DNA of 20,834 nt, taken from JBAYGJ01 sp041649335 (GTDB taxonomy: Bacteria; Patescibacteriota; Patescibacteriia; UBA10025; JAHIVO01). Location of the stretch: assembly GCA_041649335.1 (NCBI GenBank), contig JBAZNF010000020.1, positions 1 to 20,834 on the forward strand, written 5' to 3'. The number at the start of each line of letters is the position of its first letter. The first letter of the stretch is position 1. A model generated the notes under the pieces. It ran no database searches. It saw only the letters and a list, made by a program, of their open reading frames with translations, and was not told the origin of the DNA. A program made the translations under genes and the position numbers. Positions 14,562 through 20,834 of this stretch are shown here, piece by piece.

Positions 14562-15611
14562 TTACTGGGGACGGATATATTTTTGGTACATCTCGACGGT
14601 AGTAACCATAAGTATCATGATGACCGGTCCATAAATAATGCCGAGAACGCCGAATACCTGCAGACCGCCCAGAACGCCGATAATAACCAGGGCCGGATGG
14701 AGCTGGGCCTGTTTTGATACCAATTTGGGGCGGAGGTAATTGTCAATATTACCGATAATCAGCAGGCTGGCTAATATTAGCATAACACCCTGCCAGATCC
14801 CGCCGCCAATAATCAATACCAGTGCGATTGGAATTAATACGAATCCATAGCCGATCACCGGAATGACGCCAAGGAATATCATTAACAGCGTCCAAAACAG
14901 AACATAGGGCACGCCGGCAATGGCCAGGAAAGCCCCCGCCACACTGCCCTGGACAAGGGCAACCAGCAACGTGCCTTTAACCATGGATTTTGACATCTCC
15001 ACTACCCGGGTAGCGTAGACTGTGTCGATCCGGTCGTTTAATGGACTGATGTCCTCAAAAAATTTAAGCAGTTTGCCATGGATTGGGAACAGCGTATAGA
15101 GCAAAATAAGGAATAATATGACCCACGTCAAAGAATTAAACGCGCCGGTGCCGATATCAGGCAAACGTTCCAAAAAAAACGAACCGATAGCCTGGGCGCC
15201 CCGGCGAATATGCTCCTGCGCTTTTTCAACAGTAAGGGGGTCCTGGTTGCCGGGGAGATAATCAGTAAAGGTGTTTATGCGACTGACGGCTTGTTCAAGT
15301 GCGGAGGTATGGCCTGTTTCCGCGAAATCATTTTTAAACTGGGCGATTTGCTTCACCGTCAGGCCGCCGATAAATGTGACAGGAATTAAAATGACGAGAA
15401 AAACAAATATAACCGACAGTAATGCCGCTATTTTTTGCTTTTGGGAAACAATTTTTAAAATAAAATTGTATACGGGCTTGAATATCAACGTCGCCAGAAA
15501 AGCTAAAATTATTGCCGAAAAATACGATCGCAATACCAAATATGACAAATAAGCGATAAGGGCTGCTACAAAATAAAAAAACAACTGCTTATTTCCTACT
15601 TTAATTTCCAT
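14562..15611 (-). CDS. AI-2E family (PerM/YdiK-like) membrane protein
   Basis: This 349-aa protein has the hydrophobic profile of the AI-2E/PerM superfamily: a helical pair at the N-terminus (about 10-45), a helix near 60-85, an extracytoplasmic helical segment (about 90-145), and a C-terminal bundle of about five helices including the family-typical PVIGYGFVLIPIALVLIIGG and LGGLQVFGVLGIIYGPV. Family members have been linked to export of autoinducer-2 or small solutes and to Na+/H+ exchange, so the substrate is open. It follows the PfkB-type kinase gene by 61 nt. No convincing promoter or SD was found in that gap. Confidence 0.88.
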   Translation of the reverse strand: MEIKVGNKQLFFYFVAALIAYLSYLVLRSYFSAIILAFLATLIFKPVYNFILKIVSQKQKIAALLSVIFVFLVILIPVTFIGGLTVKQIAQFKNDFAETGHTSALEQAVSRINTFTDYLPGNQDPLTVEKAQEHIRRGAQAIGSFFLERLPDIGTGAFNSLTWVILFLILLYTLFPIHGKLLKFFEDISPLNDRIDTVYATRVVEMSKSMVKGTLLVALVQGSVAGAFLAIAGVPYVLFWTLLMIFLGVIPVIGYGFVLIPIALVLIIGGGIWQGVMLILASLLIIGNIDNYLRPKLVSKQAQLHPALVIIGVLGGLQVFGVLGIIYGPVIMILMVTTVEMYQKYIRPQ

Positions 15612-15672
15612 TTTTAAAGTAATTCCAGTTAATAATTTTCAATGTCTATTCGTTATACCTTCGTGCGAAAAT

Positions 15673-16599
15673 TTAAAAAAAGCGTTTGGACACTTTAGGC
15701 CAGGTAAAGCGATGCGTCTGAGTACCATACATTTCAACGGAATATACGCTGACCACCGCACCAAGACGACCCGCATGCGGCAACGGCCAGCCGAGCTGAA
15801 GGCCTTTGATAAAGCCCGACCGATACGCATCACCAGCGCCAGTAGGATCGCTGGTATTTTTCGGCACAGCAATGGGGACACGGTACGTCTTCCCTTCAGA
15901 ATATACCACTGAGCCTTTTGAACCCAGAGTGGTAACGACTATCCCGACTGAACCTAGCAATTTTGACTTTGGCCAACCGGTTTTTTTCAATACCAGGGCT
16001 AGTTCATAATCATTTGAAATAAATCCGTACGCACCGCGCAAACACTTTTGTAACTGGAGACCGGAAAATGAGGTGATCTGCTGGCCCGGGTCAAACAGGT
16101 ATCGGGTGCTTGATTTTCTGTACTGGCTGGCGTATCTGACCATATCCCGTAAATTTCCCGGCGCAATAATTCCCAGTGACTGCCTGCCTAACAGTCTACC
16201 GGGGATAGGTTTGGCGGGCGTATTCATCGCCCCGGGAGAAAAGGCGGCAATCTGGTTATCATCCTGGTCAGTAATAATAAATGCCGATGCAGTGGCCGCG
16301 CCGCCGACTGTCTTTACGTATTGCAGATCAATGTGGTGTCGCCTCATCCATACGCGGTACGGCATAAAATCGCGTCCAACGCTCGCCATAACGACTGGAC
16401 GTTCACCTAACAGGGCCAGCGAGTATGCGATGTTACCGGCCGTGCCGCCGTAACTTTCATGAAAAGTGTCAGCATGAAAACTGACGTTGAGATTGTGGAT
16501 TTTATCCGGCAGGATATGGTCCCGGAACCGCCCTTTAAAATCCATAATCCGGTCATAAGCTACTGAACCTGAAATAATGATATGTTGGAATGTCTTCAT
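15673..16599 (-). CDS. PfkB-family kinase, adenosine kinase-like
   Basis: A 308-aa ribokinase-fold kinase that transfers phosphate from ATP to a sugar or nucleoside. Substrate-side motifs are GSVAYDRIMD (11-20) and YGGTAGNIAYSLALLG (50-65), then ASVGRDF (72-78), FSPGAM (120-125), and the PfkB signature DPTGAGDAYRSGF (251-263) with catalytic base Asp257. The N-terminal half looks more like bacterial/archaeal adenosine or nucleoside kinases than fructokinases. If so, it would make AMP from scavenged adenosine, which suits a host-dependent cell. Ribokinase activity is an alternative. The ATG lies 6 nt after an extended -10 box and lacks an SD, predicting a leaderless mRNA. Confidence 0.87.
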   Translation of the reverse strand: MKTFQHIIISGSVAYDRIMDFKGRFRDHILPDKIHNLNVSFHADTFHESYGGTAGNIAYSLALLGERPVVMASVGRDFMPYRVWMRRHHIDLQYVKTVGGAATASAFIITDQDDNQIAAFSPGAMNTPAKPIPGRLLGRQSLGIIAPGNLRDMVRYASQYRKSSTRYLFDPGQQITSFSGLQLQKCLRGAYGFISNDYELALVLKKTGWPKSKLLGSVGIVVTTLGSKGSVVYSEGKTYRVPIAVPKNTSDPTGAGDAYRSGFIKGLQLGWPLPHAGRLGAVVSVYSVEMYGTQTHRFTWPKVSKRFF

Positions 16600-16605
16600 A
16601 AAGAT

Positions 16606-16614
16606 AGTATATCA
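16606..16614 (-). promoter_or_regulatory. Extended -10 box for leaderless PfkB-type kinase gene
   Basis: On the minus strand GTGATATACT places TATACT (16606-16611) exactly 6 nt before the kinase ATG, the same geometry and sequence as at rnhA. The 17-nt -35 position (CATCTG) is poor. The box is in the 58-nt gap after the korB stop. Confidence 0.65.
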
Positions 16615-16657
16615 CAAAAACAGGCACACAGATGACTCAGCAGCGGATAAAAATGAA

Positions 16658-17515
16658 TTAGTTATAAGTTTTCAGCGATTCCGTGATATCAATCCTGTCG
16701 ACCGAACGCTGCACCAACGGCATCTGGGATAAAGACGGGATCCCCTCCTCGTACGTTGGCTTGTGGATTTGGTAGAGGATGCCAAGCGGCAGTTTTTCTG
16801 ACGGCTGCGTCGCGGCTGTAACCGCCTGCGTGTAATTGCCGGAATCATGCCCGGCCTCTGACAATTTGTACACCCGTTGTTTATACCAGTCCAATGTATT
16901 TATCTTATTGAATGTCGGACAGAGCTGGAGGATGTTCACAAAAGCGAAACCGCGGTGCTGGATGGCCTGCTTGATGATTTCCGTCATGCCGGGTATATCC
17001 GCGGAAAACGCCTGGGCTACGAATGTCGCGCCATTAATGATCGCGGTGGCCAACGGGTTGAATGACTGGTCAATAATGCCGTACGGCGTTGACTTGGTTT
17101 TCATCCCTCTGTTGCTGGTCGGTGAGGCCTGCCCCTTGGTCAGGCTGTACAGGTGGTTGTCATGGACGAGATAGGTCATGTCGATATTCGACCGGCACGA
17201 ATGGACGAAATGGCTTATCCCTTCGCCGTACGCGCCACCGTCTCCCGAGTCAGCGATGACGTGCAGGCTGTGGTTGGCCAGCTTGACTCCCTCCGCGACA
17301 GGCAGGGCACGCCCGTGGATGCTGTGGAAGGAATACAAATGGTAAAAATTGGAACCGTTCGACGAACAGCCAATATCAAACACCATGGCCACACGATGCG
17401 GCTCAATACCCAATTGGGCTAGGGCCATCTTGGTCGCGGGGTAAATGCTGAAATTGCCGCAACCGGGACACCATGTCGGCGTATATGAAGATGTATAGTC
17501 TTTTTGGTTGAGCAT
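16658..17515 (-). CDS. korB: 2-oxoacid:ferredoxin oxidoreductase, beta subunit
   Basis: The 285-aa thiamine-diphosphate subunit of a 2-oxoacid:ferredoxin oxidoreductase, which makes acyl-CoA, CO2 and reduced ferredoxin in the cytoplasm. Four cysteines expected to hold the [4Fe-4S] cluster are present: Cys16 and Cys19 (WCPGCGNF), Cys50 (FDIGCSS) and Cys199 (LQLCPTFN). The TPP/Mg motif runs from GDG (91-93) to Asn120. The start at 17515 is one base after the alpha-subunit stop; a longer reading frame extends upstream but only through alpha-subunit codons. Named Kor by resemblance; 2-oxoglutarate versus pyruvate or other 2-oxoacid substrate is not decided by sequence, and the neighbouring acetate kinase favours a route to acyl phosphate. 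Confidence 0.93.
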   Translation of the reverse strand: MLNQKDYTSSYTPTWCPGCGNFSIYPATKMALAQLGIEPHRVAMVFDIGCSSNGSNFYHLYSFHSIHGRALPVAEGVKLANHSLHVIADSGDGGAYGEGISHFVHSCRSNIDMTYLVHDNHLYSLTKGQASPTSNRGMKTKSTPYGIIDQSFNPLATAIINGATFVAQAFSADIPGMTEIIKQAIQHRGFAFVNILQLCPTFNKINTLDWYKQRVYKLSEAGHDSGNYTQAVTAATQPSEKLPLGILYQIHKPTYEEGIPSLSQMPLVQRSVDRIDITESLKTYN

Positions 17516-17516
17516 A

Positions 17517-19259
17517 TTAGAGTAGTTCTTTAATGGTCGCGACCAGCTCATGCGCGAAAAACGGACGTCCGTCGTATTTGAGGATCTTAAAGTCCGGGGA
17601 CAGGCCGGTCTGCTCGCGAAGCCATCCGGCCAACTGGCCAGTTTTGTTGTTTTCGACAATCGCCACTTTCTTGGCATGCTTGAACACATCTTTCACCTTT
17701 TCAGCCGGGAACGGCGATACATAGGCAATCTGGAGGAAATTGATTTTATGCCCCTGGTCACGCAACATGGCAACTGCTTCCTGGATGGCCCCTCGGGTGG
17801 AACCCCAGGTAATCAATGTCAGCTCAGCATGGCTTTCCCCTTCAATCTCGGGTGCCGGGATCTCTTTAGCCATGGCCGCCTGCTTCTTGTATCGCTTGTC
17901 CATCATCCTGGCGCGTTCTGCCGCATCTTCCTCTGAAAAACCCCGTTCATTATGTTCATCGCTATTGGCGACGTGCATACCGCCTTTCATGCCGGGCAGT
18001 GCCCGTGGCGATACGCCATCAGCCGTATCTACATACCGCAAATAATCAGGCGAATCGGCCAATTCATTTTCTGTCACAACCTGTCCGCGTTCAATTTTAA
18101 TATTTTTTAAATCTGAGGGATCTACGCTCTTGTGGCTGGCGCTGATGTATTTATCCATAATCACCACAACCGGAGACTGGTACTTCTCGGCCAGATTGAA
18201 GGCGGACTGGATATACTGGTATGACTGCTCGACATCGCCGGGAGCCATGACAATTCGCGGGAATTCGCTCTGTGAAGCGGACAGGATGAACTTCAAGTCT
18301 TCCTGGCCGGTCCATGTCGGCATGCCGGTCGACGGGCCTGGCCGCATACTTTCTACGATTACCACAGGCACCTCAACCATGCCGGCCATCCCTAGCGACT
18401 CGGTCATCAGGGCAAAACCACCGCCCGAGGTGGCAGTCATGGACCTGACTCCGCAATACCCGGCGCCGATAGCGCATCCGATGGCCGAAATTTCGTCTTC
18501 GGTATGCTTGACGACCAAATTATATTTTGGAGCCTGGGCGGCAAACGTATGCAGGATAGAAGTGGCTGGCGTCATTGGGTACGCGGAGAAAAAATTACAC
18601 CCTGCCTTAATGGCTCCCCAGGCCAGCGCGTCGTTGCCAGCCAGAATAATCCGGCCTGGCTTGGACTGTATGCGCAATGAATATCGGCCAGGTTTCTTTA
18701 ACTGCTTTTTTACAAAATCATATCCTGCCTGTGCCGCAGCCACATTTACCACTGCTACCTGGGCATCCTTTTTCTTGAGAGAAAAATTCAGTTCAATGAC
18801 CTCTTTAGCCAACTGCATGCCCGCGCCAAGTATGCCAAAACTCGCGCCCAGCGCAACGGTATTGCGGCTGACGCGCTCTGCGCCTGACTTCAGGGCCAAT
18901 TCTTCAAAAGGGATACCGATTACCGTTTGGGATGGTTTACATACGCCTTCACCGACCTTCGCATTATCCGTATTAAATAAAATGAAAGCGTCGTCAGCCA
19001 ATTCGTCGACATGTCGGTCAACCGCCTGCTGGTTTAGAGCGACCAATACATGGATCGGGCGCCGTACGGCGTAAACCGGCTTCGGCGACACACTCACTTC
19101 ATAAGTATTATGCCCGCCGCGTATAAGTGACGGGTATTCAGCGTAATCAAAAACACACTGCCCGGCCCGCAGCATGGCCCGGCTGAACATGGCTCCGATT
19201 GACAGGATACCATACCCTGCCTCTCCGCCAATTTTCCAGTTGAAATTATTTTCATCCAT
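17517..19259 (-). CDS. korA: 2-oxoacid:ferredoxin oxidoreductase, fused gamma-alpha subunit
   Basis: This 580-aa subunit partners KorB. Residues 7-195 are the gamma domain (GGEAGYGILSIG, 11-22; SLIRGGHNTYE, 44-54) and the rest is the alpha domain: FFSAYPMTPATS, KHTEDEISAIG, TSGGGFALMTESLGMA and GPSTGMPTWTGQEDL, ending with a transketolase C-terminal-like domain (LTLITWGSTRG). The gamma-alpha fusion is normal for KorA. No ferredoxin-like delta domain is fused and none is encoded nearby, so a separate ferredoxin must accept the electrons. The ATG lies 7 nt after the acetate kinase stop; that TAA is part of a TATAAT box 6 nt before the ATG. Confidence 0.94.
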   Translation of the reverse strand: MDENNFNWKIGGEAGYGILSIGAMFSRAMLRAGQCVFDYAEYPSLIRGGHNTYEVSVSPKPVYAVRRPIHVLVALNQQAVDRHVDELADDAFILFNTDNAKVGEGVCKPSQTVIGIPFEELALKSGAERVSRNTVALGASFGILGAGMQLAKEVIELNFSLKKKDAQVAVVNVAAAQAGYDFVKKQLKKPGRYSLRIQSKPGRIILAGNDALAWGAIKAGCNFFSAYPMTPATSILHTFAAQAPKYNLVVKHTEDEISAIGCAIGAGYCGVRSMTATSGGGFALMTESLGMAGMVEVPVVIVESMRPGPSTGMPTWTGQEDLKFILSASQSEFPRIVMAPGDVEQSYQYIQSAFNLAEKYQSPVVVIMDKYISASHKSVDPSDLKNIKIERGQVVTENELADSPDYLRYVDTADGVSPRALPGMKGGMHVANSDEHNERGFSEEDAAERARMMDKRYKKQAAMAKEIPAPEIEGESHAELTLITWGSTRGAIQEAVAMLRDQGHKINFLQIAYVSPFPAEKVKDVFKHAKKVAIVENNKTGQLAGWLREQTGLSPDFKILKYDGRPFFAHELVATIKELL

Positions 19260-19265
19260 AAAAAA

Positions 19266-19271
19266 ATTATA
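19266..19271 (-). promoter_or_regulatory. Possible leaderless -10 box for korA
   Basis: TATAAT on the minus strand ends 6 nt before the korA ATG and contains the TAA stop of ackA. A partial -35, TTGCCC, lies 18 nt upstream. The T6 between box and ATG offers no SD. The same spacing is seen at rnhA and the PfkB-type kinase gene. Confidence 0.42.
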
Positions 19272-20409
19272 CTATATGTTCAACCTCACGGGCAATAGCC
19301 AGCTCCTCATCGGTCCGCGCTACTAACACTGGTATGCGGCGAATATTAGGTAAATTGCTGACTGTTAGCTGTCTAATAACTTGGCTCCGCTCGCCCATCG
19401 AACCGGTAAAGACAATAGCATCCAGGCGATCAACCATACCGGCATACGCCGAGACATAGAAGCGAAGCCGGGCAATAAATACTGCCAGTGCTAAGCGCGC
19501 TTTTTTCCGTTGCTGTTTCGTAAACATACTGCGGCCGATATATCCCTCAACCCGATGTCCGGCGGCCCTGAGGATTTCCCTCATATCTGAGGAAAAACCG
19601 GATAATCCCAATAATCCAGATTCGTTATTAAGCATGTTTTCCACCCGGGATGGAGTTACGCCCAATTTTTTTTGGAGATAGAGCGGGATGATCGGGTCTA
19701 AGTCACCCGACCGGGTACCCATGACCAATCCGGCTGTCGGGGTAAATCCCAGTGAACTGTCGATAGCCCGGCCATGCTTAAAAACAGCTATTGAACAGCC
19801 GTTACCGAGATGGATGGTCAGTACATTAAGGCGGGACAACGGTTTCCGCAGCTGGCCGCTGGCTTGTGATGCCGCATACCCGTGAGAAATTCCGTGAAAA
19901 CCGAATTTCCTGATGCCAAGCCTCCTGGCCAGTGCCAGCGGGATAGCATAATGGGAATACTCTTCCGGCATGGTACGAAAAATTCCCGTATCAAATACGG
20001 CGACATTCCTGATGCCCGGGAACTGTTTCAGGCATTCCTTGATGACCGCAATATTTTTTGGATTATGCAATGGGGCCAGCGGACTGAACGACTCAAGCTG
20101 ACGCATGATCGCACTGGTGATGACCGCTGGCTTGCTGAATACAGTACCGCCATGGACTACGCGATGACCGATGACAGAAACATTTTTCCGATATTTTTCT
20201 AGATAAGACAGCACTATCCGTATTGCGTCACGGTGGTCTGAAGCATGACGAAAAGTAACTTTACCGTTAAGTCTAATGAATGAATGTGACAGACCGATCC
20301 GCTCCACCTGGCCGGAGATGACTGCCTGACCGATCCGGCCCCTGTCGTACAATTTGAATTTCAGGGTGGCGGAACCGGCATTGAATATAACTAGGTATTG
20401 TTTAGGCAT
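19267..20409 (-). CDS. ackA: Acetate kinase
   Basis: This 380-aa enzyme makes ATP and acetate from acetyl phosphate and ADP. Active-site residues are present: Asn10 (FNAGSATLKF), Arg83 (GHRVVHGG), Asp140 (VAVFDTGIF), His172/His176 (GFHGISHGY), HLGNGCS (200-206), Arg233 (MGTRSGDLDP) and the Glu pair in DEELAIARE (367-375). It is about 20 residues shorter than typical AckA. Some usually conserved positions differ: GSATLKF for GSSSLKF, and GSMGERS (336-342) for GGIGENS. Propionate or butyrate kinase is less likely from motif content. Its ATG overlaps the upstream unknown gene by 8 nt, and korA follows after 7 nt, placing it in one energy operon. Confidence 0.94.
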   Translation of the reverse strand: MPKQYLVIFNAGSATLKFKLYDRGRIGQAVISGQVERIGLSHSFIRLNGKVTFRHASDHRDAIRIVLSYLEKYRKNVSVIGHRVVHGGTVFSKPAVITSAIMRQLESFSPLAPLHNPKNIAVIKECLKQFPGIRNVAVFDTGIFRTMPEEYSHYAIPLALARRLGIRKFGFHGISHGYAASQASGQLRKPLSRLNVLTIHLGNGCSIAVFKHGRAIDSSLGFTPTAGLVMGTRSGDLDPIIPLYLQKKLGVTPSRVENMLNNESGLLGLSGFSSDMREILRAAGHRVEGYIGRSMFTKQQRKKARLALAVFIARLRFYVSAYAGMVDRLDAIVFTGSMGERSQVIRQLTVSNLPNIRRIPVLVARTDEELAIAREVEHIV

Positions 20410-20707
20410 ACGCCTGTAATGATTGTTGAATTCGTTCAGCTTCTTTTTCCACTAATTCGCCGTCATACACGCCACTGTGGCGGGTCTGCCCTGAGTATGA
20501 AACTGCCTTTTCATCGAGATGGAGGTTAATCGTCGCCTGTTGATCGCCATGTTCAAGATACGCGTGGAACCGCGGGTAATTCAGCGATCGAAGACGGCGG
20601 ATATAGCTGATCTGATTAGTACGGCGATCGTAATTTTCATGGTAACCGAGTCGGTTCATAATGATTTTCCAGTTCGCCGTCGCTCCCATCATCAAGCGGA
20701 TTTGCAT
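20402..20707 (-). CDS. Hypothetical 101-aa protein between pduL-like gene and ackA
   Basis: I do not recognise a characterised family. The product is a soluble, charged protein with no signal peptide, membrane helix or cysteines. The middle and end (FHAYLEHGDQQATINLHLD, 48-66; GQTRHSGVYDGELVEKEAER, 73-92) look compact and conserved in style, as of a small alpha/beta domain. The reading frame is embedded in the operon: it starts 5 nt after the PduL-like stop and its stop lies 5 codon positions into the ackA overlap (ATGCCTAA). An internal ATG at 20659 (MNRLGYHENY) may be the true start, since neither has a good SD. Its location suggests a link to acetate or acyl-phosphate metabolism, but none is shown. 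Confidence 0.8.
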   Translation of the reverse strand: MQIRLMMGATANWKIIMNRLGYHENYDRRTNQISYIRRLRSLNYPRFHAYLEHGDQQATINLHLDEKAVSYSGQTRHSGVYDGELVEKEAERIQQSLQAYA

Positions 20708-20712
20708 AAATG

Positions 20713-20834
20713 TTATGGGATGAGTATGCCCTGATCGCCTTGCGCCACGCCAGCCGCATTGGCTTCATCGGTGTCGAGCATAAACGAAAGAGTGTCTATG
20801 CCCTCCCTGGCTCTGACCACGACCTTGTTAAAAA
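20713..20834 (-). CDS. PduL-type phosphotransacylase, C-terminal fragment (cut by window edge)
   Basis: Only the last 39 codons are in the window. They read FNKVVVRAREG, then LDTDEANAAG, ending DQGILIP. This closely follows the C-terminus of PduL phosphate propanoyltransferases, which end in an FNNVxVRV strand followed by HIDTDEANAAG. PduL enzymes exchange CoA and phosphate on short acyl groups and can replace Pta. Here the usual His before IDTDE is replaced (FMLDTDE). The position just before ackA supports a role in acetyl-CoA to acetyl phosphate conversion. The catalytic zinc-binding histidines lie outside the window, so integrity cannot be judged. Confidence 0.78.
   Translation of the reverse strand, partial: FNKVVVRAREGIDTLSFMLDTDEANAAGVAQGDQGILIP

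Noticed and set aside
16658..17689. 343-codon version of the KorB gene
   Set aside because: The extra 58 codons are korA sequence read out of phase; the family begins at MLNQKDY next to the korA stop.
18130..19074. 314-codon open frame on the plus strand
   Set aside because: It is antisense to korA, which has full family motifs, and its translation shows no recognisable domain or start signal.
1..20834. CRISPR arrays, tRNA genes, transposases, att sites or recoded UGA
   Set aside because: No regularly spaced repeats, cloverleaf, transposase motif or in-frame UGA within conserved domains was seen; UGA ends several genes normally.

Overview
The window (20,834 bp) is a dense bacterial chromosome segment. 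It holds 20 protein genes (one cut by the right edge, one only 56 codons long) and one structural RNA gene, mostly on the minus strand. Stop codons are all standard and UGA is used as stop, so the genetic code is ordinary. Several traits suggest a member of the Candidate Phyla Radiation (Patescibacteria, possibly Parcubacteria-like): short intergenic gaps, 1-8 nt gene overlaps, few Shine-Dalgarno sequences, simple acetate-forming energy genes, and an adenosine-kinase-like PfkB protein. This placement is inference; no rRNA or other marker gene is present.

Layout. (1) 42-5426, minus: an envelope polysaccharide operon, read from a WbaP-type phosphoglycosyltransferase through a GT4 glycosyltransferase, a small Wzz-like co-polymerase and two more GT4 enzymes. 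(2) 5447-6000, minus: RNase P RNA, unusually long, with a consensus sigma70 promoter. (3) 6076-6798, plus: a glycerophosphodiester phosphodiesterase, convergent with the next block. (4) 6795-10524, minus: recJ, a PIG-L/LmbE deacetylase, RNase HI and a membrane-anchored alpha/beta hydrolase. (5) 10609-10779, minus: a 56-aa Cys/His protein gene with its own promoter, SD and terminator. (6) 10936-14196, plus: a MacB/LolD-type ABC ATPase and permease, a tRNA-dihydrouridine synthase and a Nudix hydrolase, joined by 1-4 nt overlaps. (7) 14233-14439, minus: a 68-aa DnaJ-type zinc protein, again with its own promoter, SD and terminator. (8) 14562-16599, minus: an AI-2E family membrane protein and an adenosine/ribokinase-like kinase. 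(9) 16658-20834, minus: an energy cassette of a PduL-type phosphotransacylase (partial), an unknown 101-aa protein, acetate kinase and a two-subunit 2-oxoacid:ferredoxin oxidoreductase.

How it works together. Block 9 would turn a 2-oxoacid into an acyl-CoA with reduced ferredoxin, then into acyl phosphate, then into acetate plus ATP. Block 1 starts and extends a lipid-linked surface glycan; flippase and polymerase genes are not in the window. Blocks 2, 4 and 6 are mainly nucleic-acid housekeeping.

The most notable patterns are regulatory. The extended -10 word TGATATACT occurs four times, always just upstream of a gene start. In two cases the -10 hexamer lies exactly 6 nt before ATG, which predicts leaderless mRNAs; korA shows the same 6-nt spacing with a TATAAT box. 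Clear GGAGG Shine-Dalgarno sites appear only at the two tiny zinc-protein genes. The RNase P RNA has enlarged P3 and P12 arms built from palindromes and appears to lack the tRNA-CCA-binding GGU in L15.

No tRNA, CRISPR array, transposase or att site was recognised. Apart from the RNase P locus, no gene-free stretch exceeds about 160 nt.
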